A stretch of 64,000 bases of DNA from assembly GCA_965204525.1 (NCBI GenBank), contig OZ241994.1:2232001-2296000 (forward strand), given 5' to 3'. Numbering within the stretch: the stretch's first letter is position 1; every line of letters begins with the position of its first letter. Position numbers and translations under genes: made by a program. This DNA comes from Bin5 sp965204525. Its GTDB lineage: Bacteria; Chloroflexota; Anaerolineae; Caldilineales; Caldilineaceae. Of the stretch, positions 16,885-25,643 are shown piece after piece. Below the pieces are notes generated by a model. It worked only from the letters and a program-made list of their open reading frames with translations, was not told the origin of the DNA and made no database searches.

Positions 16885-16993
16885 CGGTCCAGCCTAGAAT
16901 CTTGGTGACGGCTGCGGCAACAGCCATCACGCATTCGAATTTTTGGGTTGGATCACCTCATAAAGGTCGGCCCCCGGTGGGCCGGCCTTTTTT
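16885..16993 (+). ncRNA. Small RNA candidate B with 16S-tail (anti-Shine-Dalgarno) mimic, about 110 nt
   Basis: Plus-strand unit in a gap between two minus-strand genes, bounded by a 17-spaced promoter and an intrinsic terminator. A hairpin GTGA-C-GGCTG (16905-16914) / CAGCC-A-TCAC (16921-16930) has loop CGGCAA. The linker that follows holds GGTTGGATCACCTC (16946-16959), identical over 14 bases to the 3' end of E. coli-type 16S rRNA, including the CACCUC anti-Shine-Dalgarno core. No coding frame fits. The RNA could pair with mRNA ribosome-binding sites or with factors that bind the 16S tail; function is inference. Confidence 0.6.
16964..16993 (+). terminator. Intrinsic terminator of small RNA candidate B
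   Basis: Ten-pair stem (16964-16973 with 16979-16988, one G-U) and loop CCGGT, followed by six T ending at 16993, the first base of the convergent gene's stop codon. No T-run on the minus strand. Confidence 0.78.
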
Positions 16994-17214
16994 CATCCAC
17001 CAGCTAAGCGCCTGTCCAATTGTCGATTGAGGGCGTTACGCGGGCGATGGAAGGCGCGCATGGTTGCCAGGCGCAACTGATTCTTTTTGGATGATTCATC
17101 CTCATCATGGTTGTCGTCCGAGCGACGCGTCGAGCGGAGGCTAATCAGCAAAATCGCGACTGCCACGAGCAGACATAGCAAGAGGATAAGCTGCAGAAAG
17201 TCAACAATCTCCAT
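16993..17214 (-). CDS. Small single-span membrane protein, 73 residues
   Basis: Short protein beginning 'MEIVDFLQLILLLCLLVAVA': one strong hydrophobic helix (about 6-26) followed by a basic and acidic cytoplasmic tail ('RSTRRSDDNHDEDESSKK'). ATG at 17214 has AGGGGATC just upstream; an extended -10 (TGcTATACT on the minus strand, TATACT at 17270-17275) lies 56 bases before it. No family recognised. It ends exactly where the terminator of small RNA candidate B ends. Confidence 0.55.
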   Translation of the reverse strand: MEIVDFLQLILLLCLLVAVAILLISLRSTRRSDDNHDEDESSKKNQLRLATMRAFHRPRNALNRQLDRRLAGG

Positions 17215-17352
17215 TTCGATCCCCTGAATCGCTGTTTTGATAGATAGAGGGCGAACGACAATGAGGAACAGTATAGCACCGCAATTCAAGGTGTTGGGCT
17301 GGATTTTTGGCGAGATTTGTCGCTGCAGGGGTGAAGAAAAACGCGTAGATAA

Positions 17353-17383
17353 GGTTAACTGTCGAATTAACCTAGGTTAACAG
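17353..17383. promoter_or_regulatory. Clustered GGTTAA palindromes
   Basis: TTAACCTAGGTTAA (17367-17380) is a perfect 14-base palindrome, and GGTTAACTG at 17353 faces TTAACC so that GGTTAA half-sites occur three times in 30 bases. The site is between the DUF72 gene's 3' end and the promoter of the 73-residue membrane protein, and may be an operator for the latter. Confidence 0.4.
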
Positions 17384-17394
17384 TCCAAGTGTGT

Positions 17395-18273
17395 TCAGAA
17401 CAGCGACAACTGACCGCTGTCCTCCTCTTCGGCAGGCAGCCCGACTATGGGATTCCAGTCAGGTAGGGGCAGGTATTGGCTGACACGGTCGCGCAGGCGG
17501 CGGACCGTTTCCGGGGCGTGGCCTTCGAAGGGATTGTGTACATAGCAGAACACGTCTATACCGTCCTTCAACAGACAGGCAATGCGTTTGGCCCATTTGT
17601 CCAGCAGTTCGTCCTGGGGGCGCCGAATGACTTTGTCGTCAGGCAAAGGGTCTCTGTCGTTGCCGATCAGGCGGATGTGGCAGGGAAGGCGTGTGGCAGT
17701 GAGGTCGGTAGCGGCCTGCCAGTTGGCAAAGGTATCGGGTTGCCCGGTGCGTTCAACGGCAACGAAGCCGATCCGCCTCTCCAGCAGGAATCGAATGAAG
17801 GCGGTGGTCATGAGATCGAAGGCGCGGACTTCGACGGACAGGGGTATTTCGGCGGCGCTGGTCGCGAGGCTGTCCCCAAAGTCGGCGAGGCGCCGGCCGT
17901 CGCTGGCGCGGGTAAAGGTCGCCGGGAACTGGATGAGGCCGGGAGCGGCGGCGGGGCCGAGCGAACGCAGGACATCCAGATAGGCTGCCGTTGTCTGTTC
18001 CACATTGACCAGTCTTTTCTCGTGGGTGATCTCTCGGGGCGCTTTCAGGGAAAAGGTGAAACCTTCGGGCACGCTTTCGAGCCAGCGCAGCAAGGTCTTG
18101 GGCGCGGGCAGGGCGTAGAAGCTGGTATTGGCTTCGACGCTGTTGAACTGCCGGGCGTAAAAGCTTAGCTGCTGATCGGCCGGAGTTTGAGTGCGGTAAA
18201 AGACGCCTCGCCAGTCGGGGAAACTCCACGAGGAGGTGCCGACGCGCAAGGTGCCCGTTTTTTCAGCTTTCAT
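17395..18273 (-). CDS. DUF72 (YecE-like) protein
   Basis: Soluble TIM-barrel protein of 292 residues in the DUF72 family, whose biochemical role is unknown. Typical motifs are 'LRVGTSSWSFPDWRGVFY' at the N terminus, 'FNSVEANTSFYALP', 'FTFSLKAPREITH' and the C-terminal 'FCYVHNPFEGHAPET'. ATG at 18273 begins the protein at the usual place; the frame is open to 18327. Apparently a single gene, divergent from amtB. Confidence 0.85.
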   Translation of the reverse strand: MKAEKTGTLRVGTSSWSFPDWRGVFYRTQTPADQQLSFYARQFNSVEANTSFYALPAPKTLLRWLESVPEGFTFSLKAPREITHEKRLVNVEQTTAAYLDVLRSLGPAAAPGLIQFPATFTRASDGRRLADFGDSLATSAAEIPLSVEVRAFDLMTTAFIRFLLERRIGFVAVERTGQPDTFANWQAATDLTATRLPCHIRLIGNDRDPLPDDKVIRRPQDELLDKWAKRIACLLKDGIDVFCYVHNPFEGHAPETVRRLRDRVSQYLPLPDWNPIVGLPAEEEDSGQLSLF

Positions 18274-18348
18274 TGGCTTCTCGTTCCGGGCAGAAATGGA
18301 CTCTGAGCGGCCGAAAGGAAGCGTCATTTCACAGACGCTGTTATGTTA

Positions 18349-18363
18349 TGTGCAATGTGCACA
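18349..18363. promoter_or_regulatory. TGTGC-N5-GCACA inverted repeat upstream of amtB
   Basis: A 15-base inverted repeat in the 383-base gap between the DUF72 gene and amtB. Its GCAC half-sites recall nitrogen-regulator (NtrC-type) sites, but spacing is not a clean match. It is about 300 bases before amtB; nothing else in this gap is recognisable. Confidence 0.3.
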
Positions 18364-18656
18364 AAAACAGGATTTCAATTTCATGCAGGATGGGCAGTGG
18401 AATTGGTTCCCGGGTCGGGTATCCTTTTGCGTAATCGCTGGCTTGTGAAATGTCTGAGGCGCCGGCGCTGCGCTCAGGGAGCGTGATGCTGTGTTGATCA
18501 GTGATGGAAGCACAGGCCCTTATCTTTAGGAATGGCTCATCTGCGCCACGGAGTACACGGGCTGCAATCAAAGCCAGGGGAGCGGCCGCCGCGAAATTAA
18601 GTGGAGAAGATGGGCAGTATTATTTCAGGTCTCACTTGAGGAAGGAGAACTTTTCG

Positions 18657-19994
18657 ATGTCAATGCTTGTACGTGCTGCGAAACACAGTTCGAAGTTGCG
18701 AGCGATACCCCTTGCCGTTCTTGGGCTGCTTGTCTTTGCCCCATCTGCATTTGCCCAGGATGCGGTGCCGTTTACGACGGATGAAGTCGCCTATTCGGTT
18801 GACAACTTAATCCTGTTTGTCTCTGCGGTGCTGGTGCTGTTTATGCAGGCCGGCTTCGCAATGGTCGAGGCTGGTTTCAATTCGGCCAAGAATACCGTGA
18901 ACATTATGTTCAAAAACATCATTGACCTGGCGAGTGGTGTTTTCTTCTATTTCCTGATTGGTTACAGCATCATGTACGGTGGGCCGTTGCTCGGGGGATT
19001 CCTGGGGTTTGGTGGGTTCGGAATCTCAATGGATGCGCCGAAAGCGATGGCGGGCAACCTGAACCCTCAGGTTGACTTTCTGTTCCAGGTGGCCTTTGCG
19101 GCGACGGCGGCCACGATCGTATCTGGCGCCGTAGCCGGCCGCATGAAGATATCGGGCTACTTGATCTACAGTATCATCCTCACAGCCATTATCTACCCTG
19201 TGAGCGGCTATTGGAAATGGGGTGGAGGCTGGTTGGACGCGATGGGTTTCTATGACTTTGCCGGGTCTTTGGTTGTACATGCCGTGGGCGGATTCGCGGC
19301 GCTGGCCGCGGTAATTGTGCTCGGTCCGCGCATCGGACGCTTCGGCGGCGGCTCGACCAATCCACTGCCTCCCAGCAACATGGCGATGGCCGCGTTGGGT
19401 GTCTTCATCCTCTGGATTGGCTGGTACGGTTTCAATCCGGGCAGCCAGCTTGCTTTCACGGGCGCGATCAACACGAACGCAGTCATGCTGATCGCCACCA
19501 ATACGACGCTGGCCGCGGCATTGGGGACGTTGCTGGCGATGGTCTATGGCTGGGTCAAGACGGGCAAGCCGAACCTGAGCTACACGCTGAACGGTGCACT
19601 GGGCGGTCTGGTAGGCATCACGGCAAACTGTGATTCGGTCAACAACGTCGAGGCACTGATCATTGGCGCTGTTGCCGGCGTGCTGGTGTGCGTAGGCATG
19701 GAGGCGTTGGAGAACTTCAAGATCGACGACGCGGTTGGCGCGTGGCCGGTTCACGGCCTTTGCGGCATCTGGGGCGGGATTGCCACCGGTGTTTTCGGAG
19801 GCCACCCCATTGTTGCGCAGATCGTAGGTTCGATTGCGATTCCGGTGTGGGCGTTTGTTGCCGCTTACATTCTCTTCACGGTCATCAAGGCGCTGGGCGT
19901 GCTGCGCGTCTCCCCGGAAGAGGAGCAGGCCGGTCTGGACCTTTCCGAGCACGGTGTGGGCGCTTATCATCTGGTTGGCGAGGAGGCGGGCTGA
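18657..19994 (+). CDS. amtB: Ammonium transporter
   Basis: Trimeric ammonium channel of 445 residues with signal peptide (about 8-35, ending 'FAFAQ'-like at SAFAQ) and eleven membrane helices. The pore twin histidines are in 'VVHAVGGFAAL' and 'WPVHGLCGIWGG'; 'GAVAGRMK' and 'GWYGFNPGS' are also family landmarks. The frame opens at 18501, but the ATG at 18657 has AGGAG 9 bases upstream and starts at the leader. The usual glnK partner is not adjacent. A perfect terminator follows. Confidence 0.95.
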   Translation: MSMLVRAAKHSSKLRAIPLAVLGLLVFAPSAFAQDAVPFTTDEVAYSVDNLILFVSAVLVLFMQAGFAMVEAGFNSAKNTVNIMFKNIIDLASGVFFYFLIGYSIMYGGPLLGGFLGFGGFGISMDAPKAMAGNLNPQVDFLFQVAFAATAATIVSGAVAGRMKISGYLIYSIILTAIIYPVSGYWKWGGGWLDAMGFYDFAGSLVVHAVGGFAALAAVIVLGPRIGRFGGGSTNPLPPSNMAMAALGVFILWIGWYGFNPGSQLAFTGAINTNAVMLIATNTTLAAALGTLLAMVYGWVKTGKPNLSYTLNGALGGLVGITANCDSVNNVEALIIGAVAGVLVCVGMEALENFKIDDAVGAWPVHGLCGIWGGIATGVFGGHPIVAQIVGSIAIPVWAFVAAYILFTVIKALGVLRVSPEEEQAGLDLSEHGVGAYHLVGEEAG

Positions 19995-20105
19995 GCCGCT
20001 CTCCTTCAGAACGGGATTTCGTTCCCCAGCTGATGCTCAGTTCCATATAAGTTCGAGGCGATAGACGGTTTCGCTGCACATAGTCTAACAGAATACTGAC
20101 AGGGG

Positions 20106-20150
20106 GCGTCCCTCTCACGTAGTACTTATGACGAGAGGGACGCTTTCTTG
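20106..20150 (+). terminator. Intrinsic terminator of amtB
   Basis: Perfect 11-base stem GCGTCCCTCTC (20106-20116) / GAGAGGGACGC (20133-20143) with a 16-base loop, then TTTCTTGT. Confidence 0.85.
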
Positions 20151-20230
20151 TCTGAGGCCCCTTTTAATCATCGCTGCGCTGAAGAGGGCTCCTGCTGAGT
20201 GACGACCGCTCAGAGTGCGGAATCCGAGCG

Positions 20231-20258
20231 TTGACACAGGGTCTTCACCCTGTATAAT
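20231..20258 (+). promoter_or_regulatory. Near-consensus promoter with palindromic spacer
   Basis: TTGACA (20231-20236), a 16-base spacer and TATAAT (20253-20258). The whole spacer is a perfect inverted repeat, CAGGGT-CTTC-ACCCTG. A repressor binding there would cover both hexamers. It is 209 bases upstream of the first gene of the catabolic run at 20467, leaving a long 5' leader with no recognisable riboswitch. Confidence 0.75.
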
Positions 20259-20466
20259 CACACTCCAGCGGCGTTTCCCCGATAGCGCGGCCGTGCCGAG
20301 TCAACAACTGTCTGGACTGCTCTCGCTGGAAGAGAAAGATTGATTATCTTCCCACCCGCGTGGCTGCGCCAGACGACTCCGGGCCCCCTGCAAGACTGCT
20401 GACAACTGCTTCTTGGCTGACTCACAGTGACCCCAGACAATGACAACCGAGTTGGAAGGAAGCCTC

Positions 20467-21084
20467 ATGGAGAAACGGACAGTGATACGTAACAGTTTTG
20501 ACGTGGGTCCGGAAGGCTGGCATTCGTACGATTACCACGGTGAGATCGTGACGGGCGCAGGCATATTTGTGCTGACGACATGGCGGAAGGGGGGCGGCGT
20601 CGACGGCGGAGGTTGCATCTGGGCGGACCAATCTCGCTGGAGCACGGATGTGCCGGAGAGACCGATTTCGATTCTGGCACTGATTCACTACCGGAACTGG
20701 GTCGGGCTGGACCCCATCGATCTGAGGGGGTGCGAGGTTTCGGTCTATCTGAGGGGTGACGACCTGCGACTCTACGGAGCGGAGTGCTACTTCTGGGTAC
20801 ATGCCCCTGGTGTCCGCTGGCATTTTTCGGGAAACCCGATCCTAATCGCGGACGAACAGTGGGCGCCGGGACCGAGCAGGTTTCGCCTCGAAAACGATGA
20901 ATCGCTGTGGCATCGCAGCTACAGCAGTGATGAATTCTGGCACCGCAGCTATCCGCAGGGCGGGCCGCGACTCGACAGTGTGCTGGGGGACGTGCACAGT
21001 TATGGCTTTTCTTTTGTCGGATTCAACCGGGAGGTCCAGGGAAGATTGTCGATGGCGGAGTTCGAGATATCGTCTGGCACATAG
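20467..21084 (+). CDS. Unknown beta-rich protein opening the catabolic cluster
   Basis: Soluble 205-residue protein, no signal peptide, rich in aromatic residues and alternating strands ('VSVYLRGDDLRLYGAECYFWVH'), which suggests a jelly-roll carbohydrate-binding-like fold. No catalytic motif recognised. The ATG at 20467 has GGAAGGAAG 5 bases upstream and is preferred to the in-frame ATG at 20440. First gene after the palindromic promoter, and followed by two propeller enzymes, so a role in binding or processing the same glycan-derived substrate is plausible. Confidence 0.6.
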   Translation: MEKRTVIRNSFDVGPEGWHSYDYHGEIVTGAGIFVLTTWRKGGGVDGGGCIWADQSRWSTDVPERPISILALIHYRNWVGLDPIDLRGCEVSVYLRGDDLRLYGAECYFWVHAPGVRWHFSGNPILIADEQWAPGPSRFRLENDESLWHRSYSSDEFWHRSYPQGGPRLDSVLGDVHSYGFSFVGFNREVQGRLSMAEFEISSGT

Positions 21085-21173
21085 GTGGAGATAGTCTGAC
21101 AGAAAAACTTTGACAGTGATCGCGGCGGCGGGCCGGCAAGGCAGGTGTGAATTGAACCAGCGAGGTGTGCCTT

Positions 21174-22784
21174 ATGGGATGTGAAGACGGGTTGTACGAG
21201 CCAACAGGCCGAGGAACCGTTCCGATAGAGATTGGTTCGCGCCTGGAATTGATGGTAGACGATTTTCTTATCGCGCGGTTGAGCGGGGGCGCGGCGTTGC
21301 GCTTGAACCGACCTGTACCCCGCGAAGTGGCTCTGGTTACGGACAGACCATGGGAGGGGAATTCGTGCACATCGTTCGCGGTATTCCAGGATGGAGACAT
21401 CTATCGCATGTATTACCTGGGCCGCCAGTTTGTTACGACGCAGGCATTTCTAGACGAGACTTCCCACCCGGACTTTGTCTGCTATGCCGAGAGCAGCGAC
21501 GGGATCCATTGGGAGAGGCCGGAGCTGGGACTGGTCGAGTTCAACGGTTCGAGCAAGAACAATATCATTCTCAGCAGCGAGGATAGCGCCTGTCCGTCGC
21601 GGGCGTTTGCGCCGTTCAAGGATGCGAACCCGGCTGCGGAGGCTGACGCTCGCTACAAGGCGTGGGCGGCGCGGTTTCCGATGCTGGACGGTTCTGCGTC
21701 GCGGCCTGGGCACAGCTGGGAGGTTCCGGACGGGCTGCACGCTTTGAAATCGGCGGACGGCATCCGGTGGACGCCGATGTGCGACGGGCCGGTGATCGCA
21801 GATGGTCTGCTCGACTCCCAGAACGTGGCCTTCTGGGATACGGTGCGGGGGGAGTATCGCGACTACCACCGCAACGAGTTTCGCATCGAGAAGACAGGTG
21901 AGGAACCGTACGGCGGCCAGGTGCGGGCGGGGCCGGCGGGATCCGGCGTGCGAGGTTCCCGCTATGGCCGCGATCTACGCACGGCGACTTCGAGTGACTT
22001 TATCAACTGGAACGAGCCGGAATATGTAGATTATACGCAGGGCCGAGTGGACGAAATATACAATAACTCCATCTTGCCCTATTTCCGGGCGCCGCACGTC
22101 TTCGTGGGGTTTCCGACCCGATATGTTGACCACGGCTGGTCGGAGGCGGTGGAGGATCTTCCGGAATTAAGCGAACGCCGGCTGCGTGCCTCAGTAAGCG
22201 AACGTCACGGCAGCGCACTGACGGATGCACTGTTTATGAGCAGCCGCGACGGCCACATCTTCAATTTGTGGCCGGAGTCGTTTATCCGGCCGGGGCTGCG
22301 GCCCGTGGACAATTGGGTTTACGGCGACGGTTTTCCCGGTTGGGGCATCGTGACGACTTCCTCGCTCTTTGACAGGGCGCCCAATGAACTGTCGATCTAC
22401 GTGTCCGAGGGATACTGGCGGGGCGAAAGCATGAATTTGCGGCGCTATACGCTGCGGGTCGATGGATTCGCGTCGGTGCAGGCGCCGTTAAGCGGGGGCG
22501 AGCTGGTGACGAAGCCACTGATCTTTGCGGGCAACCGTTTGCGCGTCAACTTCTCCGCCTCCGCGGCCGGCAGTGTACAAGTAGAAATACTGCGGGACCA
22601 GATGAACACACCGGTTGCGGGGTTTTGCCTCGATGACTGTGTGGAGTTGCTGGGGGATGACCTCGAACGCGTTGTGCGCTGGTCGGGCGGACCTGATGTG
22701 AGCAGCTTGGAGGGGGTACCAGTTCGGCTGCGCTTCGTTTTGCGCGACGCGGATATGTACGCGTTTCAGTTCGTCTACAGGTGA
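21174..22784 (+). CDS. Beta-propeller glycoside hydrolase-like protein, paralog 1
   Basis: Cytoplasmic-looking protein of 536 residues, no signal peptide. The first 350 residues have repeated SDGIHWE-type blade motifs ('YAESSDGIHWERPELGLV', 'LKSADGIRWTPM', 'ATSSDFINWNEP'), as in five-bladed propeller enzymes of the GH43/GH32-like clan; the last 130 form a beta domain ('DGFASVQAPLSGGELVTKPL'). Two paralogs share the whole layout (22810-24345 and 39660-41213). Start at ATG 21174 after GAGGTG. The substrate is unknown; action on imported oligosaccharide is inferred from lack of a leader and from context. Confidence 0.7.
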   Translation: MGCEDGLYEPTGRGTVPIEIGSRLELMVDDFLIARLSGGAALRLNRPVPREVALVTDRPWEGNSCTSFAVFQDGDIYRMYYLGRQFVTTQAFLDETSHPDFVCYAESSDGIHWERPELGLVEFNGSSKNNIILSSEDSACPSRAFAPFKDANPAAEADARYKAWAARFPMLDGSASRPGHSWEVPDGLHALKSADGIRWTPMCDGPVIADGLLDSQNVAFWDTVRGEYRDYHRNEFRIEKTGEEPYGGQVRAGPAGSGVRGSRYGRDLRTATSSDFINWNEPEYVDYTQGRVDEIYNNSILPYFRAPHVFVGFPTRYVDHGWSEAVEDLPELSERRLRASVSERHGSALTDALFMSSRDGHIFNLWPESFIRPGLRPVDNWVYGDGFPGWGIVTTSSLFDRAPNELSIYVSEGYWRGESMNLRRYTLRVDGFASVQAPLSGGELVTKPLIFAGNRLRVNFSASAAGSVQVEILRDQMNTPVAGFCLDDCVELLGDDLERVVRWSGGPDVSSLEGVPVRLRFVLRDADMYAFQFVYR

Positions 22785-22809
22785 ACTGTTCCAGGAGAAT
22801 TGGAAAGCT

Positions 22810-24345
22810 ATGGCCAATGTGAATGAAGGCTCTCTTCCTGTCGACATCGGTTCGCGACTGGAGTTGATGGTAGATGATTGTCTGGAGGCCTGGCTCGGCG
22901 GAGGCGCGCGACGTCACCTGAATAGTCCGGTCCCTCAAGAGATTACGCTGCGGATGGACGCGCCCTGGGAAGGTAACGCCAGCGGGGGCTTTACGGTCTT
23001 TGAGGACGGCGGCCTCTTTCGCATGTATTACAGGGGGCAGAATTTCGAATACAGCGGCGGGGAGTTGAGCAGTCCGCGGGGCAAGTATGTTTGCTACGCC
23101 GAGAGTTCCGACGGCATCCACTGGGAGAAGCCGGAATTGGGGTTGGTCGAGTTTGACGGGTCGAAGAAGAACAACATCGTCATGGATGCGGACAAGATTC
23201 TGAACGGCATGTTTTCTCCTTTCAAGGACGGGAACCCCGCGTGCGAGCCGGACGCCCGCTACAAGTCGTTTGTTCTGATGGAACGCGGCAAGGTGAGAGG
23301 GTTGTGGGCGTACAAGTCGGCGGACGGGATCCAGTGGGCGGAAATGAGCAGTGGGCCGGTCATCACCAAGGGGCTACTGGACACGCAGAATCTGGCGTTT
23401 TGGGATGGGGCGCGCGGCGAGTACCGGGCTTATCATCGCAATGAATTCCGGCAGGCGCAGACCGGCGAGGAGCCTTACGGCTCCCACTCGATTCAGGCAG
23501 GTGGAGAAAGGCAACGCGGGTCCCGCTATGGACGCGACATTCTCACGGCGACGTCTTCCGATTTCGTGCACTGGACTGATTCGGTATTTGTGAACTACAG
23601 TGAGGGCCGGCCCAGCGAGCTATACACGAATCAGGTTACACCCTATTACCGAGCGCCGCATCTCTTTCTGGGTTTCCCTGCGCGGTATGTCGAACGGACG
23701 TGGTCGGAGTCACTGGAGTGTTTGCCGGAGTTGGAGCATCGCCGCATGCGCGCCGGGATCAGCGAGCGTTATGGCGCGGCGTTGACCGACGGCATGTTTA
23801 TGAGCAGCCGGGATGGGTACAACTTCAACTTGTGGCCGGAGTCGTTCATTCGGCCGGGGCTGCGGCCGCGCGACAACTGGACTTATGGAGATAACTTTCA
23901 GAACTGGGGGATCGTGACGACGCCTTCTGCAGTAGCCTGGGCACCGGAGGAACTGTCCTTCTATGTGCGGGAAGGCTATTGGCGTGACGAGGCGAGCAGT
24001 CTGCGGCGGTACACCATGCGCGTGGACGGTTTCGCTTCAGTGCAGGCGCCTCTGAGCGGCGGGGAGCTGGTCACGAAGCCGCTCATCTTTGCGGGCCGAG
24101 ATCTGGTCCTCAACTTTTCGGCTTCTGCGGCCGGCAGCGTCCGAGTAGAGTTGTTGCGCGATCAAATGAATGAGCCGATCGAGGGGTTCCGGCTGGAAGA
24201 CTGTATTGAGGTGCTGGGCGACGAACTGGAGCGCGTGGTGCGGTGGCAGGAGGGCCGGGCATTGGACGGTCTGGCCGGGACGCCTGTTCGCCTGCGATTT
24301 GTGCTGAGAGACGCGGACCTTTATTCCTTCCGCTTTCGCGCGTGA
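22810..24345 (+). CDS. Beta-propeller glycoside hydrolase-like protein, paralog 2
   Basis: 511 residues, 25 bases downstream of paralog 1 and clearly a tandem duplicate: both begin with 'IGSRLELMVDD', share 'YAESSDGIHWEKPELGLV', 'SRYGRDILTATSSDFVHW', 'FMSSRDGYNFNLWPESFI' and the C-terminal 'DGFASVQAPLSGGELVTK'. No signal peptide. Divergence between the two is enough for distinct substrates. It follows in the same operon, with AGGAGAAT upstream of the ATG. Confidence 0.7.
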   Translation: MANVNEGSLPVDIGSRLELMVDDCLEAWLGGGARRHLNSPVPQEITLRMDAPWEGNASGGFTVFEDGGLFRMYYRGQNFEYSGGELSSPRGKYVCYAESSDGIHWEKPELGLVEFDGSKKNNIVMDADKILNGMFSPFKDGNPACEPDARYKSFVLMERGKVRGLWAYKSADGIQWAEMSSGPVITKGLLDTQNLAFWDGARGEYRAYHRNEFRQAQTGEEPYGSHSIQAGGERQRGSRYGRDILTATSSDFVHWTDSVFVNYSEGRPSELYTNQVTPYYRAPHLFLGFPARYVERTWSESLECLPELEHRRMRAGISERYGAALTDGMFMSSRDGYNFNLWPESFIRPGLRPRDNWTYGDNFQNWGIVTTPSAVAWAPEELSFYVREGYWRDEASSLRRYTMRVDGFASVQAPLSGGELVTKPLIFAGRDLVLNFSASAAGSVRVELLRDQMNEPIEGFRLEDCIEVLGDELERVVRWQEGRALDGLAGTPVRLRFVLRDADLYSFRFRA

Positions 24346-24384
24346 CCTGCGAACCTTTCACTTAGAGACAGGGAGTTTCGTACC

Positions 24385-25521
24385 GTGAGAATCACTGCCA
24401 TCGAGACAATCGCACTGTTGGACCCGGGCAAGGCTTGGGAGACGGTGGTGCGGGTTCATACAGACGAGGGAGTCAGCGGAATCGGGCAGGCGGAGTCGCC
24501 GTCACTTGTGATCGAGGCGATTGTTCGCTGCGACGGCGGGTTGGAGGAACTCTTGCGGGGGGAGGATCCGCTGCAAGTTGAGCGCCTTTGGCAGAAAATG
24601 TATGCGGCCACCGGGCTGTTCGGCCGGCGCGGGGTCACGATTGCGGCTATCGGCGCGGTGGAGACGGCCCTGTGGGATATCGCGGGACAGGCGCTGGGCA
24701 AGCCGGTCAGTGAACTGATCTGGCAGGCCTGCTGTACGGTGACGGAATCGAGTGAGATCAAGGAGAGAGTGCGGCCCTATGCAACGGTCTACCCGCCGGG
24801 AGAGGATGTGGATGAGATCGGCGAACGGTTCACGCTGGCCAGGGAACGCGGTTTTCGGGCTATGAAACTGGAAGAGTGGCCGGGCGGCTTTTCGCATGTC
24901 AGCGTCCAGCGGGACGTGGAGGTTGTGCAAGCGGCGCGCGAGACGATCGGTGAGGAGCGTGACCTGTTAATCGACGTCCAGAACCGCTGGTCGGAGGTGG
25001 GGCAGGCGCTCGACTCGATCCGGGCGATCACAGAGTTCCGGCCGTTTTTTATCGAGGCGCCGTTGCCGGCGGACAACCTTCCCGGCCTGGCCCGGCTGGC
25101 CGATGCCGTTGACACACGAATTGCGGTGGGCGACTGGGGATTTACGACCCGTTTCGAGTTTGAGGAGATCATGGAAAAGGGGCGGGTGGACGTGGTCCAG
25201 CCCAGTTCGGTGCGTTCCGGAGGCATACGGGAGATTACGCGCATTGCTGAGGCCGCCTATCGCCGTGGGCTGATCTGTGTGCCGCATGCCTGGTGTCATA
25301 TGGTTGGCGTGGCTGCGGAGATCCATATGGCGGCGGTGTTGCCGAATATGCCCTACTTCGAGATGCCGATTGCATTTCCGGATTCGCCGATTATTTCGGA
25401 GCTGCTGGAGCCCGTCATCAAGGTGGACGCAGACGGTCTCATCGAGGTGCCGAAGCGGCCGGGGCTGGGCTTTGCGCTGAATGAAGAAGTGGTGGAGCAG
25501 TTTCGGGTGGCGCCGCATTAG
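24385..25521 (+). CDS. Mandelate racemase/muconate-lactonizing-type dehydratase (enolase superfamily)
   Basis: 378-residue enolase-superfamily enzyme, likely an acid-sugar dehydratase or epimerase. The N-terminal capping domain is followed by a barrel with 'FRAMKLEEW' (Lys at the second strand), metal ligands in 'LLIDVQNRW' (Asp) and 'FFIEAPLPADN' (Glu), a third in 'IAVGDWGF' (Asp where Glu is usual), and a C-terminal 'CVPHAWCHMVG' with the catalytic-type His. GTG start at 24385 after GGGAG. Same operon as the propeller enzymes; it would act on an aldonate or similar acid. Confidence 0.82.
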   Translation: MRITAIETIALLDPGKAWETVVRVHTDEGVSGIGQAESPSLVIEAIVRCDGGLEELLRGEDPLQVERLWQKMYAATGLFGRRGVTIAAIGAVETALWDIAGQALGKPVSELIWQACCTVTESSEIKERVRPYATVYPPGEDVDEIGERFTLARERGFRAMKLEEWPGGFSHVSVQRDVEVVQAARETIGEERDLLIDVQNRWSEVGQALDSIRAITEFRPFFIEAPLPADNLPGLARLADAVDTRIAVGDWGFTTRFEFEEIMEKGRVDVVQPSSVRSGGIREITRIAEAAYRRGLICVPHAWCHMVGVAAEIHMAAVLPNMPYFEMPIAFPDSPIISELLEPVIKVDADGLIEVPKRPGLGFALNEEVVEQFRVAPH

Positions 25522-25643
25522 TTGCCTGAACTGTGATGCAAGGAATTTTCGAGATGGACTGTGAATCTCATTCTGACGGATGAGTGCAGAATGGAAGAGA
25601 AAGGGATCGTTTCATCTCGCCACCGGCCTGGGGAGGTTTTCGG

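Noticed and set aside
16885..16993. Candidate B as a fragment of a real 16S rRNA gene
   Set aside because: Only the last 14 bases match; helix 45 and upstream 16S sequence are absent and the unit has its own promoter and terminator.
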